From NCBI RefSeq assembly GCF_017356015.1, contig NZ_JAFIQV010000004.1, forward strand, positions 146,954-210,953: a DNA stretch of 64,000 nt. The letters run 5' to 3'. The stretch is from Azospirillum sp. SYSU D00513 (lineage in GTDB: Bacteria; Pseudomonadota; Alphaproteobacteria; Azospirillales; Azospirillaceae). Positions 1 through 8,993 of this stretch are shown piece by piece. Numbering within the stretch: the stretch's first letter is position 1; every line of letters begins with the position of its first letter. The notes beneath the pieces were generated by a model. It was not told the DNA's origin. It worked only from the letters and a program-made list of their open reading frames with translations, and made no database searches. A program made the translations under genes and the position numbers.

Positions 1-1
1 C

Positions 2-241
2 AACGTCGGCGGCATCGTCGTGGTGGATTTCGTGAACATGCGCGCGCGGGGCGAATCCGAACGCGTGCTGATGGCCCTGTCGGCGGCGGTGGAGAATGAC
101 CCCGCCCAGACCCAAGTATACGGGATGTCCAAGCTGGGGCTCGTCGAGATGACGCGCGCCCGGCGCGGCACGGCGCTGGCCGACCTGCTGGCGCCGGCCG
201 CCGAAGCACCCGAAGCCCACGACGCGAAAATCACGCCATGA
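2..241 (+). CDS. rng: Ribonuclease E/G, C-terminal fragment (cut by window edge)
   Basis: Only the last 79 residues are present; the gene enters from the left edge. The open frame begins with NVGGIVVVDFVNM and continues with DPAQTQVYGMSKLGLVEMTR, which match the C-terminal part of the catalytic core of RNase E/G endoribonucleases (single-strand-specific cleavage in rRNA maturation and mRNA turnover). The stop TGA overlaps the ATG of yacG (ATGA), so the two are translationally coupled. The order RNase G then yacG is common in alphaproteobacteria, usually after maf, which would lie outside the window. RNase G rather than the long RNase E is inferred from the short tail and the neighbour. Confidence 0.88.
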   Translation, partial: NVGGIVVVDFVNMRARGESERVLMALSAAVENDPAQTQVYGMSKLGLVEMTRARRGTALADLLAPAAEAPEAHDAKITP

Positions 242-435
242 CCGAAACGACCAAGCACACCCACCCGGCAGGCGCCCGCTGCCCGATCTGCAGCCGCCCC
301 GCCAGCCCCGACCTGCGCCCCTTCTGCTCCAAGCGTTGCGCCGACGTGGACCTGTCGCGCTGGCTGGGCGAGGTCTACCGTGTCGAGACACCGGAGCCCG
401 CCCCCGGCATCGCGCGCCCGGACGAGGAGGATTGA
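238..435 (+). CDS. yacG: DNA gyrase inhibitor YacG, zinc-binding
   Basis: A 65-residue protein with the full YacG signature: CPIC at residues 15-18, then FCSKRC at 29-34, giving a four-cysteine zinc site (C15, C18, C30, C34), followed by DLSRWLGEVYRV. In E. coli YacG binds the GyrB C-terminal region and inhibits gyrase; the same role is inferred here. The start ATG overlaps the stop of the upstream RNase gene by four bases. Length is typical for the family. The acidic tail (PDEED) is also usual. Confidence 0.93.
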   Translation: MTETTKHTHPAGARCPICSRPASPDLRPFCSKRCADVDLSRWLGEVYRVETPEPAPGIARPDEED

Positions 436-634
436 CGGGAAGAGCGGGCTCCGCGCGAGCCGTTCCGCCGCCGGAACAGAGCCCGGAATCCGGGCTTTCC
501 GACGGCGGAAAAATTCTGACGGGGCTGACACAAAAAATGCGTTTTCAGGCTGGACAGCCCCCCGGCTTTTGCCTATAAGCACGCCCACACCGCGCTGCAC
601 CGGGCGAACCGCCCACCTCCTCCGCAGCGCCGGC

Positions 635-710
635 GCCCAGGTAGCTCAGTTGGTAGAGCAGGGGACTGAAAATCCCCGTGTCGGCGGTTCGACTCCGTCC
701 CTGGGCACCA
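635..710 (+). tRNA. tRNA-Phe (GAA)
   Basis: A 76-nt cloverleaf. Acceptor arms GCCCAGG and CCTGGGC pair completely, the D-arm contains GTAGCTCAGTTGG, the anticodon stem GGGGA/TCCCC encloses the loop CTGAAAA (anticodon GAA), and the T-arm contains GGTTCGACTCC. A is the discriminator base and CCA is encoded. Confidence 0.97.
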
Positions 711-1111
711 TTCTCCCTTTTTAAAAATGTTTAGAGCGTAGTGCGCGCAGGTCCCTAGGGATCGCGAAGCGCAGTTTCCCGCCTCCTCTTCGATTGCCGG
801 CTTGGCTGCCTTCTGGAGTTTCTTTGGGCTTCAGCCCGCGTGTGCGGGCCGCGCCCAGCCAAATGGCATGTGAAATCAGCAATTCTTCAAATCGCGTGGT
901 TCATGCCAGCGGGGGCGGCAAGCTGCTGGCGTCGGCGCGGTGCGTTCTTGTTCGTTGTGGCCAGTAATCTCTGAGCCCGTTGGGCGGTGAGCGGCGAAGG
1001 CCGGACATTTTTAGTATGAATACCCCAATATGTTATTCGGTAGGGCACAAAAATACTGTATTTGTTGTTCCAGTCCGTGCTGGACCACCGACCACAGAGG
1101 TGCCTGTTCCC
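711..1111. other. Intergenic region with an AT-rich island
   Basis: About 400 bases without a supportable gene between tRNA-Phe and the receiver protein. The first part has GC content like the rest of the window. From about 1008 to 1070 the sequence turns AT-rich and holds the palindrome listed separately. This is the probable promoter region for the receiver-kinase pair that follows. I could not identify a confident -35/-10 pair. Confidence 0.5.
1051..1063. promoter_or_regulatory. Perfect 13-bp palindrome AAATACTGTATTT
   Basis: AAATAC-T-GTATTT is perfectly symmetric, and the symmetry extends outward with one mismatch pair to CAAAAATAC/GTATTTGTTG. It sits about 50 bases upstream of the receiver gene start at 1112 in an AT-rich island. 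The size and position fit a dimeric repressor or activator operator. It resembles half of an enterobacterial LexA box, but the alphaproteobacterial LexA site is GTTC-N7-GTTC, so LexA is unlikely. Confidence 0.45.
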
Positions 1112-1498
1112 ATGCCGCCGGAAATCCTGATCGTCGAGGATGACGCCGCGGTCCGCCGGACCTTGCGCGCCGTGCTGACGCGGCTCGGCTATGGCGTGCT
1201 GGCGCTGGACGACGGTGCGTTCGCGGCGCTAGAGGAACTGCCGGCGGGGATCCGGCTGGCGCTGGTCGATCTCTTTATGCCGCGCATCAGCGGGGCGGCG
1301 GCGATTGCCCGGATTCGGCGGGAGGCCGGCGGCGTGCGAGTCATCGCCATGTCCGGCGGCTCGCGCGTCACGGGAGGCGCGCCGGACACGCCGGAGGAGC
1401 CCGGCCCCGACCTGTTCCTTCAAAAGCCCTTCGAGATCGAAGAACTGCGTGCGGCCCTGGCCTCGCTCGGGATAGAACCGTCAAAGCTTGGCCGTTAG
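1112..1498 (+). CDS. Single-domain response regulator (CheY-like receiver)
   Basis: A 128-residue stand-alone receiver domain. The acidic pair is at D10-D11 (ILIVEDD), the phospho-acceptor at D53 (LALVDLFMPR), the switch Ser at S81 (IAMSGG) and the conserved Lys at K105 (FLQKPF). There is no output domain. I chose ATG 1112 because the receiver fold begins there; an in-frame GTG at 1100 is possible. It lies 30 bp upstream of a histidine kinase on the same strand that itself lacks a receiver, so it may be that kinase's partner (inference). Confidence 0.85.
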   Translation: MPPEILIVEDDAAVRRTLRAVLTRLGYGVLALDDGAFAALEELPAGIRLALVDLFMPRISGAAAIARIRREAGGVRVIAMSGGSRVTGGAPDTPEEPGPDLFLQKPFEIEELRAALASLGIEPSKLGR

Positions 1499-1528
1499 GC
1501 CGTCCATACCCTCCCGCCGGCATGGCCC

Positions 1529-3826
1529 ATGACCGACCCCGCCTTCTTCCGGACCCTCGTCGAGCAGCACCACGGGATCGTCTGCACGGTCGATGCCGAG
1601 GGCCGCTGGACCTACCTGAATCCGGCCTGGGAACGCATCACGGGTTACGCCCGGCAAGACAGCCTCGGCCGTCCCTTCTTCGATTTCGTGCTGGAGGAGG
1701 ATCGGGATGCCTGCCGTCTCCATCTGCATGGGCTGATGCAGGGGGTGAAGGCGACGAGCCGCCATGAAACGCGGTACCGGGCACGGGACGGGCGGATTCT
1801 CTGGTTCCAGGTCCACGCGGACCGCCTGTGCGACGAAGTCGGAACGCCTGTCGGCGCCTACGGAACCATGACCGACGTCAGCGAGCGCGTGGCGGCGGAG
1901 CAGAACCTGCGCCGCAAGTCCGAGCTTCTGGAACTGGCGCTGGAAAGCACCTCGGACGCACTCTGGGACTGGAGCGCCGACACCGGCGAGCTATGGCTGT
2001 CGCCGCGCTGGAAGGAGCAGCTCGGCTACGGGGACGGCGAACTGCCGAACCTGCTGGGCGCCTGCATGGATCTTGTGCTCGAGGAGGACCGGACCCTGGT
2101 CCACGACCGCTTCCAGGCCGCCCTGGCCGGGGCGTCGCCGGGGTTCGAGGTCACCGTCCGCATGCGGCACAGGGACGGTTCGATCCGTCACATGCGGGTC
2201 CGCGCCCGGGTTCTGGACGACGGCGCGGGGAGGGCGCGCCGGGTCGTCGGCGTCACGGAAGACGTCTCGGAGCAATGGCGCCGCCAGGAAGCCTTGTCGG
2301 AGCAGGCGCGCGACCTGCACCGGGCGCACCGGATCGCCCGGATCGGCTGGTGGCGGCTGCGCGCGGGCATGAGCGAGCTGGAATGGTCGCCCGAGAGTTT
2401 CGCCATCGCCGGCGCCGACCCCGGGAGCTTCCGGCCGACCATCGGCTGGGTGCTCGACCGGGTCCATCCCGAGGACCGCCCGCTGCTCGTCACGGCGCTG
2501 GAAAGGCTCGCCGCGGACGGCAGGCCGCAGGCGGTCGAGTACCGTTTCCGGGACAAGGCCGGCCGGGATCTGGTGATCTGGAGCAACGCCCAGTGCGAGC
2601 GCAACGCGCGCGGCGAGGTGATCGCCTTCTTCGGGGTGAGCCAGGACATCACCGAGCGCCGGGAGGTGGAGCAAAGCCTCCGGCGGAAGCGCCGCTTCAT
2701 CGAGCTTCTTCTGAAGGACGCGGCGCGCGGCATTTCGGCCTTCGACGCGCAGGGGCGCTACACCCTGTGGAACCCGGCCATGCAGGCCATCACCGGCCTG
2801 CCCGCGGGCGAGGCCATCGGCCGCACCCCGGCCGAGCTGTTCCCGGACATCGCGGACCACCGGGTTGAGGAGGCGCGCCGCCGCACCTTGGCGGGCGAGG
2901 CCGTCAGCCTGCGCGAACAGCCCTATGAAATGCCGAGGACCGGGCGGAAGGGCTTCTTCGACGCCCATTACACCCCGATTCTCGAGGCGGACGGGAGGGT
3001 CGGTGGTGGCCTTGCCATCATGATCGATGTGACCGACCGGGTGGAAGCCGAACGCCGGCGCCGCGAGCTGGAGGCGCAGCTCGCCCAACGGCACCGGCTG
3101 GAGGCGCTGGGGACGCTGGCCGGCGGCGTGGCGCACGAGGTCAACAACCGCTTGCAGCCGATCCTCGCGCTCAGCGAGCTGCTGCTGATGAACGCCACGC
3201 CGGACACGCGCGAGGATCTCGACGACATACGCCGCTCCGCGCTGGCCGCGCGCGACATCGTGCGGCAGGTGCTGGCCTTCAGCGGTGGCCGGCGCCCGGG
3301 CTGGAGCGGGTCAGGCTTGAGCGGGCCGGGCCAGAACCTCTCCGCTCCGGCCGGCGCGAATCTCCCCGCCCTGGACCTGTCGGATCTCGTGCGCAAGGTC
3401 CTCACCCTGCTCCGTCCGACCCTGCCGCCCTTGGTGCGGCTGGCAAGCCGTCTGGAGCCCGTGCCTCCGCTCGCGGGCGATCCCCTCCAGCTCGAGCAGA
3501 TGGTCATCAACCTGATCACCAACGCGCTCCACGCGCTGGAGGGGATGCCCGACGGCCGGGTGGAGGTGGAGGTCCGGGCTGACGGGGGCGGGGTGGACCT
3601 CGTCGTGTCGGACAACGGCTGCGGCATGGAGGAGGGAGTCCTGGAGCGCGTCTTCGACCCCTTCTTCACGACCAAGGACGTCGGCAAGGGCACCGGGCTC
3701 GGCCTGTCGGTGGTGCGGACCATCGTCCAGCTGCACGGCGGCACCATCGGATTCGACACGGCGCCGAACCGGGGATGCCGCGCCCATGTGCGCTTCCCGC
3801 TGGCCGCGCCGGGTGCGGGGAGCTGA
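1529..3826 (+). CDS. Cytosolic histidine kinase with four PAS domains
   Basis: A 765-residue protein without membrane segments. Four PAS/PAC units follow one another: about 8-125 (IVCTVDAEGRWTYLNPAW), 130-250 (DALWDWSADTGELWLS), 265-385 (GWWRLRAGMSELEWS) and 395-510 (GISAFDAQGRYTLWNPAM). A dimerisation/phosphotransfer helix pair has the H-box GGVAHEVNNRLQPI with the phospho-His at H536. The HATPase domain shows N-box NLITNALHAL, DNGCGM, FDPFFTTK and GTGLGLSVV. The H-box resembles NtrB-type kinases. It may phosphorylate the receiver encoded just upstream. The sensed signal is unknown; multiple PAS domains suggest redox, ligand or light input. It ends 10 bp from a convergent kinase gene. Confidence 0.9.
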   Translation: MTDPAFFRTLVEQHHGIVCTVDAEGRWTYLNPAWERITGYARQDSLGRPFFDFVLEEDRDACRLHLHGLMQGVKATSRHETRYRARDGRILWFQVHADRLCDEVGTPVGAYGTMTDVSERVAAEQNLRRKSELLELALESTSDALWDWSADTGELWLSPRWKEQLGYGDGELPNLLGACMDLVLEEDRTLVHDRFQAALAGASPGFEVTVRMRHRDGSIRHMRVRARVLDDGAGRARRVVGVTEDVSEQWRRQEALSEQARDLHRAHRIARIGWWRLRAGMSELEWSPESFAIAGADPGSFRPTIGWVLDRVHPEDRPLLVTALERLAADGRPQAVEYRFRDKAGRDLVIWSNAQCERNARGEVIAFFGVSQDITERREVEQSLRRKRRFIELLLKDAARGISAFDAQGRYTLWNPAMQAITGLPAGEAIGRTPAELFPDIADHRVEEARRRTLAGEAVSLREQPYEMPRTGRKGFFDAHYTPILEADGRVGGGLAIMIDVTDRVEAERRRRELEAQLAQRHRLEALGTLAGGVAHEVNNRLQPILALSELLLMNATPDTREDLDDIRRSALAARDIVRQVLAFSGGRRPGWSGSGLSGPGQNLSAPAGANLPALDLSDLVRKVLTLLRPTLPPLVRLASRLEPVPPLAGDPLQLEQMVINLITNALHALEGMPDGRVEVEVRADGGGVDLVVSDNGCGMEEGVLERVFDPFFTTKDVGKGTGLGLSVVRTIVQLHGGTIGFDTAPNRGCRAHVRFPLAAPGAGS

Positions 3827-3836
3827 GAGCCGGCGC

Positions 3837-5033
3837 CTACTTCACCATCAGGAAACGGAGCTGGAAGGTCGTTCCCCGCTCGGACGGGATCCGCTCGATG
3901 GTGCCGCCGATCTGGCGTGCGAGGCCGTTGGTCAGCTGCATTCCCGAGCTGCCCGGACGCGGCGGCCCCATGCCGACCCCGTCGTCGGCGACGGTCAGGC
4001 AGCCCTCTCCGACCGCGGGATCGGTGGTGAACTCCACCCGCACCGTCCCCTTGCCGTCCGGAAAGGCGTGCTTGATGGCGTTGGTCACCAGCTCGTTGGT
4101 GATCAGGCCCAGCGACACCGCGCGCTCGTGCGACAGTTCGGCGCTGACCAGCGCCGGCCGGATCCGCACATGCTCGCTGCGGTGCTCCAGGTTGCCGCAC
4201 AGGGCCTGCAGATAGGCCGCGACGTCGATGGTCGGCTGGTCGGGGCGCATGGCGAGCTGGTCGTGGGCCATGCTGATGGCGGAGACCCGGTCCATGACAT
4301 GGGCGAAGCCCCGGATGGCTTCCGCGTCGCGCTGCTTGCGCTTCTGCATCAGCAGCAGCGCCATGATCATCTGGAAGTCGTTCTTGTCCCGGTGCACGAG
4401 TTCGCGCATCAGCGTGCGCTGCTGCTCCGTCTCGCGCAGCATCCGCGCGGCGGCGTCCTCGGACCGGGCTTCGGCGAGCCGGTGCTGGACCGCCATGCCC
4501 AGTATGTTGGCCATGGAGGTCAGGAACTTCACGTCGGCGTCGCTGAAGTGCCGCGGCGTCTCGCTGTCCACCTCCAGCACGCCCCACACGGTACCGGCCA
4601 CCGTGACCGGCACGTTGAGCGCGGACACGATGCCATGGTCCCGGAGGATCGGGGAGTAGCGGAATTCCGGGTCGTTCGGCAGGTCGTCGACGACCGTGGG
4701 CAGGCGGGTCATGAGGGTGCGGCCGGACAGTGAGGCGACGTCGGCGCCCAGCGTCACGCTGCCGACGACTCCTGGCTTCCAGCCCACGCCCGCCTCGATC
4801 AGCAGGTCGCCGATCGCCGGCCGGTAGCGCATGAGCTTGGCGTGCCCGATGCCGGTGCCGCGGGCGGCCTGGAGACAGGTGAGGTGGCGCAGGCCGGCCA
4901 GGTCCTTCGCGTCGCCCGCGAGCCGGCTGAAATCCGTCAGGATGTCCTGGTAGCGCAGCAGGCGGGCGAGCAGCGCGGCGTCCGCGCCCTCCCCGGAGCG
5001 CCCCGGATGGCTGTCTTCGGGCGTCATGGTCAT
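3837..5033 (-). CDS. GAF-domain sensor histidine kinase, HisKA_2 type
   Basis: A 398-residue soluble kinase. Residues about 30-185 form a GAF domain (ALNVPVTVAGTVWGVLEVDS). The H-box LVHRDKNDFQMI has its phospho-His at H214; this HRxKN motif is typical of the HisKA_2/HWE families common in alphaproteobacteria. The C-terminal HATPase shows LGLITNELVTNAIKHAF and DDGVGMG. There is no transmembrane segment. A second ATG lies two codons downstream of the chosen start. Convergent with the four-PAS kinase and with no receiver gene adjacent on its strand, so its partner is unknown. Confidence 0.88.
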   Translation of the reverse strand: MTMTPEDSHPGRSGEGADAALLARLLRYQDILTDFSRLAGDAKDLAGLRHLTCLQAARGTGIGHAKLMRYRPAIGDLLIEAGVGWKPGVVGSVTLGADVASLSGRTLMTRLPTVVDDLPNDPEFRYSPILRDHGIVSALNVPVTVAGTVWGVLEVDSETPRHFSDADVKFLTSMANILGMAVQHRLAEARSEDAAARMLRETEQQRTLMRELVHRDKNDFQMIMALLLMQKRKQRDAEAIRGFAHVMDRVSAISMAHDQLAMRPDQPTIDVAAYLQALCGNLEHRSEHVRIRPALVSAELSHERAVSLGLITNELVTNAIKHAFPDGKGTVRVEFTTDPAVGEGCLTVADDGVGMGPPRPGSSGMQLTNGLARQIGGTIERIPSERGTTFQLRFLMVK

Positions 5034-5108
5034 GCCGGGCTAAACCTCCGCGCGGGCGCGGTTGTTCCCCGGAGCCCCGGCTATGGCATCAGGTCTGTCG
5101 CATCAGGC

Positions 5109-6053
5109 CTATCGCATCAGCCTGCCGCTGCCGGCGCGGACGTCGCGGCTGGTCTGCTGCTCGATCTCGGCGTTCAGCGCCGCGCCGAACAGGATCGCGT
5201 AGGCCACGAGGTTCAGCCAGATCATCAGCGTGATCAGCGCCCCCGCCATGCCGTAGGCGGACTGATAGTCGGCCAGGGTCCGCACATAGAGGGAGAAGAG
5301 GGCCGAGGCCCCGATCCACAGCGCCGTCGCGATCACGGCACCCCAGCTCACCCAGCGCCATTTCGGCTCGGCCCGGCTCGGCCCGACGCGGTAGAGGACT
5401 GCGAGCGCGGTCAGGATCATGGCGACCAGCAGGGGCCAGCGCCCGATCTGCACCAGCCACACCAGCCAGACCGGCAGCTCCAGGAAATCCGCGAGCGCCG
5501 GCGCCTTGACGAACAGCCCGAAGCTCACGGGGATGAAGACCAGCCCGCCAATGCCCAGCAGGATCGACAGCCCGTTCAGCTTCAGGAAGCCCCGCCGCTC
5601 GCGTTCCCGGTAGGCGAGGTTCAGGGCCGCGATCAGCGCCCGCATGCCGAACCAGAGGCTCCAGAGCGTCAGCATCAGGCTTCCCCCGGCGCCCCAGCGC
5701 AGCGTGCCGCGTGTCACCTCCAGCATCGCGGTGAACTGGTCCACGGTCGCGTTCAGGGATTCCTGGGGGAGCACGCCGTCGAGCTGGCCGAACTGTTCCT
5801 TGACCGCCTCGGGACCGTTCGTCATTCCGACGGTCAGCATGAGGAAGCCCAGACCCGGCAGCAGCGCCAGCATCGCGTAGAAGGCCACCCCCGCCGCGGC
5901 GACCCACAGCCCGTTCTCGCATTGCTCGGTCCACAGCCGCCGGGCGATGCCGCGCCAGCCGGACAGGGGAATGTCGCGCGGATCGCCGTAATCGGCGCCG
6001 GCGTCCGGCGGCTCCTCCGCGCCGGGCGCCGGTTCCGGGCGGCGCTCACGCAT
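5109..6053 (-). CDS. YihY/BrkB-family inner-membrane protein
   Basis: A 314-residue integral membrane protein with about six hydrophobic segments and the family hallmarks ENGLWVAAAGVAFYAMLALLP near residue 45 and LITLMIWLNLVAYAILFGAALNAE near the C terminus. The YihY/BrkB family was once annotated as ribonuclease BN; its transport or structural function is not established. The N terminus is hydrophilic and acidic. The start ATG overlaps the end of the small zinc-ribbon gene upstream by eight bases (ATGCGTGA), so the two form one transcription unit. Confidence 0.88.
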   Translation of the reverse strand: MRERRPEPAPGAEEPPDAGADYGDPRDIPLSGWRGIARRLWTEQCENGLWVAAAGVAFYAMLALLPGLGFLMLTVGMTNGPEAVKEQFGQLDGVLPQESLNATVDQFTAMLEVTRGTLRWGAGGSLMLTLWSLWFGMRALIAALNLAYRERERRGFLKLNGLSILLGIGGLVFIPVSFGLFVKAPALADFLELPVWLVWLVQIGRWPLLVAMILTALAVLYRVGPSRAEPKWRWVSWGAVIATALWIGASALFSLYVRTLADYQSAYGMAGALITLMIWLNLVAYAILFGAALNAEIEQQTSRDVRAGSGRLMR

Positions 6054-6207
6054 CGCCGACGATGGCCACGATCCTGCCCGTTCCGTCGCAGGTTGGGCAG
6101 GGCGCCGCGTTCAGGCGCCCGCTGCCACCGCAATCCGGGCAGACATTCTCGCCCGTCTGCGCGCTGCCGGGCGAAGACTCGTCGCCCGGTTTCCTCTCGC
6201 TGTTCAT
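6046..6207 (-). CDS. Small DnaJ-like zinc-ribbon protein
   Basis: A 53-residue protein whose C-terminal half has two CxxCxGxG repeats (CPDCGGSG and CPTCDGTG), the zinc-binding module of DnaJ central domains. The ATG at 6207 was chosen because it is preceded by GAGGGGAC at good spacing; upstream in-frame ATGs have no such site. It overlaps the BrkB-like gene by eight bases. No function is known; such miniproteins could act as zinc-binding chaperone-like factors, but that is a guess. Confidence 0.7.
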   Translation of the reverse strand: MNSERKPGDESSPGSAQTGENVCPDCGGSGRLNAAPCPTCDGTGRIVAIVGDA

Positions 6208-6359
6208 GCCTGTCCCCTCATTCAAGGCCTGTCCATGAACACGCGAAGGCGGCGGGTGTCGCGCCGCTCCCTCCAGGGGCGTTGGACGGGCTGTTGCGTC
6301 CGGGTCCGGTCCGGGGAATTCTTGCTGTTCGAACGCAACCACGGAAAGGGAGACACCCC

Positions 6360-6713
6360 ATGAGGCCGAAGGACCTCGTCAGGCTTTGGGTCGACACGTT
6401 CAACCGCGCCGACGCCGGGGCGCTCGCCGCCCTCTACCATGATGACGCCGTGAATCATCAGGTGGCGCTCGACCCTGTCGAGGGCCGCGCCGCGATCCGG
6501 GCGATGTTCGAGCGCGAGTTCGCCGCGGCCGAAATGGTCTGCATCGTCGAGAACATTTTCGAGGATGGCGAGGTGGCTATCCTGGAATGGCGGGACCCTC
6601 TGGGCCTGAGAGGCTGCGGCTTCTTCCATGTCCGGGACGAACGCATCGCCTTCCAGCGCGGCTATTGGGACAAGCTGTCCTTCCTGCGGCTGCATGGACT
6701 TCCCGTCGCGTAG
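6360..6713 (+). CDS. NTF2-like / SnoaL-like protein
   Basis: A 117-residue protein of the nuclear-transport-factor-2-like fold: an N-terminal helix (DLVRLWVDTFNRADAGALAALY) followed by HDDAVNH, and the curved-sheet segments GEVAILEWRDP and GCGFFHVRDERIAFQRGYWD. Members are small ligand-binding proteins or ring isomerases/hydrolases; no specific activity can be assigned. ATG 6360 is preceded by GGAAAGGGAG. It is divergent from the zinc-ribbon/BrkB operon and stands alone before the chemoreceptor gene. Confidence 0.8.
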   Translation: MRPKDLVRLWVDTFNRADAGALAALYHDDAVNHQVALDPVEGRAAIRAMFEREFAAAEMVCIVENIFEDGEVAILEWRDPLGLRGCGFFHVRDERIAFQRGYWDKLSFLRLHGLPVA

Positions 6714-6852
6714 GAAGGATCCAGCTGGCTGGCTGCCGCTTGGGATCTGAGATACAAAGCAACAAGAAGCGTCGCAAACTTGGAAGCATATTTTAACGCT
6801 CTCGCAACATTGCCTGCATAGCCTGAAACCATCCCGGTCTGGAGTGTATGTG

Positions 6853-8541
6853 ATGCGGAGCTTCCTAACCAATCTCAGCCTTATCAAGAAGCTCATGGCC
6901 GCCTTCGCGGCCGTGATCCTGGGCACCATGATCACGGGCGCCTTCACCTGGCAGAAGACCTCGGTGATGGAGGACAACGCAGGCTGGACGGTTCACACCT
7001 ATCAGGTGCTGGGCAGCATGGACATGCTGCTGCTGAGCATGGTGAACCAGGAAACCGGGCTTCGGGGTTACCTGATCAGCGGCGGCGATGCCTTCCTGGA
7101 GCCTTACCGGTCCGGCCGCGCGGCCTTCGAGAAGAGCTTCGCCGAGGTCAAGACGCTCACCTCCGACAACCCGGCGCAGCAGGCCCGGCTGGATGAACTC
7201 GCACGGAGCGTGAAGTCCTGGCAGACGGAGATCGCCGAGAAGGAGATCGCGATGATGCGCGATCCGGCGACCCGCGAAAAGGCGCGCGACATGGAAGTGT
7301 CGGGTGCCGGCAAGCGCTACATGGACGCGATCCGCGCGAAGATCGCCGAAATCGGGAAGGTCGAATCGGACCTGCTCGACGAGCGCGCCCAGGCGCTGGC
7401 CGGGGCGGCCAACCAGGCGAGGCTCGTCTCGCTGCTCGGCCTGCTGGCCAGCGTGGCGATCGCCGCCATCCTCTGCGCGCTCCTGGGAGCCGGGGTCGCA
7501 TCGCCCATGCGCCGCATGGCTGCGCTCATGGAGCGGCTGGCGAAGGGCGACAAGACCATCGTCGTGGAGGGCATCGGCCGCAAGGACGAGATCGGGTCGC
7601 TGGCCGCCGCGCTCGCCGTTTTCAAGGAGAACGCGCTGGAAGCGGAGCGGCTGGCCGCCGAGCAGGAGCGCGAGCGCGCCGCCAAGGAGGCCCGCGCGGC
7701 CACGGTCGAGCGGCTGGTGCGGGGCTTCGAGGCGAGCGTGGGCGGTGTGGTCGAGGCCGTCTCCTCCACGGCGAGCCAGATGCAGGGTGCCGCGACCGCC
7801 ATGTCCGCCAGCGCCGACCAGGCGAGCCACCAGGCCACGGCCGTCGCCGCGGCGGCCGAGCAGGCCTCCTCCAACGTGCAGACCGTCGCCACCGCCACCG
7901 AGGAACTCAGCGCCTCGATCCAGGAGATCGGCCGTCAGGTCGAAACCTCGACCGCCATCGCCGGGCAGGCGGTGCGCGAGGCGGACGAGACCAACGAGAC
8001 GATACGGAGCCTGGTGCAGGCGGCCCAGCAGATCGGCGCGGTGGTGGAGCTGATCAACAGCATCGCCGGCCAGACCAACCTGCTGGCGCTCAACGCCACC
8101 ATCGAGGCGGCGCGGGCGGGAGAGGCCGGCAAGGGCTTCGCCGTCGTCGCGTCGGAGGTCAAGGCGCTGGCCAGCCAGACGGCCCGCGCGACCGAGGAGA
8201 TCCAGGCGAAGGTCCAGGAAATCCAGGGTGCGACCAGCGGCGCGCAGACGGCGATCCAGAGCATCGGCCAGACGATCCGCCGCGTCAGCGAGATCGCCAC
8301 GACCATCGCCTCGGCCGTCGAGGAGCAGGGTGCGGCGACGCGCGACATCTCCAACAACGTCCTGCAGGCCGCCCGCGGCACGCAGGAGGTATCGGGCAAC
8401 ATCGTCGGCGTGACCCAGGCCGCGGCGGAGACCGGCTCGGCGGCGTCCCAGGTGATGGGCCTGTCGGGCGGTCTCAGCCGCGAGGCGCAGCGCCTGCGCG
8501 GCGAGGTCGCTTCCTTCCTCGCCGAGGTCCGTTCGGCCTGA
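6853..8541 (+). CDS. Methyl-accepting chemotaxis protein with CHASE3-type sensor
   Basis: A 562-residue transmembrane chemoreceptor. TM1 is about residues 10-32, the periplasmic domain contains the CHASE3 signature [15 protein letters not shown]2 is around 185-210, then HAMP ([16 protein letters not shown]) and a cytoplasmic signalling domain with the conserved hairpin tip around [15 protein letters not shown]. There is no C-terminal CheR/CheB-docking pentapeptide (it ends AEVRSA). ATG 6853 is preceded by GGAG at eight bases. It works with CheW/CheA encoded elsewhere. A hairpin terminator follows. Confidence 0.93.
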   Translation: MRSFLTNLSLIKKLMAAFAAVILGTMITGAFTWQKTSVMEDNAGWTVHTYQVLGSMDMLLLSMVNQETGLRGYLISGGDAFLEPYRSGRAAFEKSFAEVKTLTSDNPAQQARLDELARSVKSWQTEIAEKEIAMMRDPATREKARDMEVSGAGKRYMDAIRAKIAEIGKVESDLLDERAQALAGAANQARLVSLLGLLASVAIAAILCALLGAGVASPMRRMAALMERLAKGDKTIVVEGIGRKDEIGSLAAALAVFKENALEAERLAAEQERERAAKEARAATVERLVRGFEASVGGVVEAVSSTASQMQGAATAMSASADQASHQATAVAAAAEQASSNVQTVATATEELSASIQEIGRQVETSTAIAGQAVREADETNETIRSLVQAAQQIGAVVELINSIAGQTNLLALNATIEAARAGEAGKGFAVVASEVKALASQTARATEEIQAKVQEIQGATSGAQTAIQSIGQTIRRVSEIATTIASAVEEQGAATRDISNNVLQAARGTQEVSGNIVGVTQAAAETGSAASQVMGLSGGLSREAQRLRGEVASFLAEVRSA

Positions 8542-8557
8542 CGGAGGAGAGCAGGGC

Positions 8558-8581
8558 GCGGGCGTCCGTTGGGACGCCCGC
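8558..8581. terminator. Hairpin between convergent genes
   Basis: A perfect 10-bp stem (GCGGGCGTCC / GGACGCCCGC) with a GTTG tetraloop, 17 bases after the chemoreceptor stop. The T-run is poor (TTCCC), so termination strength is uncertain. It also lies downstream of the convergent small gene at 8617. Confidence 0.65.
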
Positions 8582-8616
8582 TTCCCGCTCGTCCTTCCGC
8601 GCATGGGGCACCCGGA

Positions 8617-8784
8617 TCAGGTCGTCTGGTTCGCGAGCCAGCGTTCCAGGGTCTTGCGGTGCCGGTGAGCCCGCATCAGCAGCATGTCCGGCAGCTCGCC
8701 CCGCACGACCAGCCGCCCATCCCGGAGCACCAGCTCGCCGCCGGACGCCCGGATCGTGGTGATCAAATGGTTCAGTTCACGCAT
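8617..8784 (-). CDS. TubC_N docking-domain-like miniprotein
   Basis: A 55-residue protein. The pattern LITTIRASGGELVLRDGRLV, followed by an RGELPDMLL helix and ERWL at the end, resembles the TubC_N-terminal docking domain, a fold normally found at the start of nonribosomal-peptide or hybrid synthetase subunits. Here it stands alone, with no synthetase nearby. Start ATG 8784 is preceded by AGGTGAGG, a strong ribosome site, which supports expression. The assignment rests on recall of the family pattern and needs a profile search. Confidence 0.55.
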   Translation of the reverse strand: MRELNHLITTIRASGGELVLRDGRLVVRGELPDMLLMRAHRHRKTLERWLANQTT

Positions 8785-8993
8785 GGCCTCACCTCGCTTA
8801 GGCCTTCCATTTAGAACCATTCTAACAGCTGGGGCAAGCCCATCGTCGCGCACCGTTCCGCCCTGACGGCAATCGTTTTCTCCTATGAAACGCATACAAA
8901 CAATCGAATGTACCTTCGATGACTCAGCTGTCTAATCTGTTGGCGGGACAGGACGCCGGCCCGGATCAGGGCGAAACCAGGGGAGTTGCGGTG

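Noticed and set aside
1051..1063. LexA/SOS box
   Set aside because: The palindrome contains ACTGTAT like the enterobacterial box, but alphaproteobacterial LexA uses GTTC-N7-GTTC, and the downstream genes are not SOS genes.
4842..6713. Open frame of 623 codons on the plus strand ending in the NTF2-like gene
   Set aside because: It is antisense to the GAF kinase, BrkB-like and zinc-ribbon genes; only the last 117 codons (from 6360) look like a protein and have a ribosome site.
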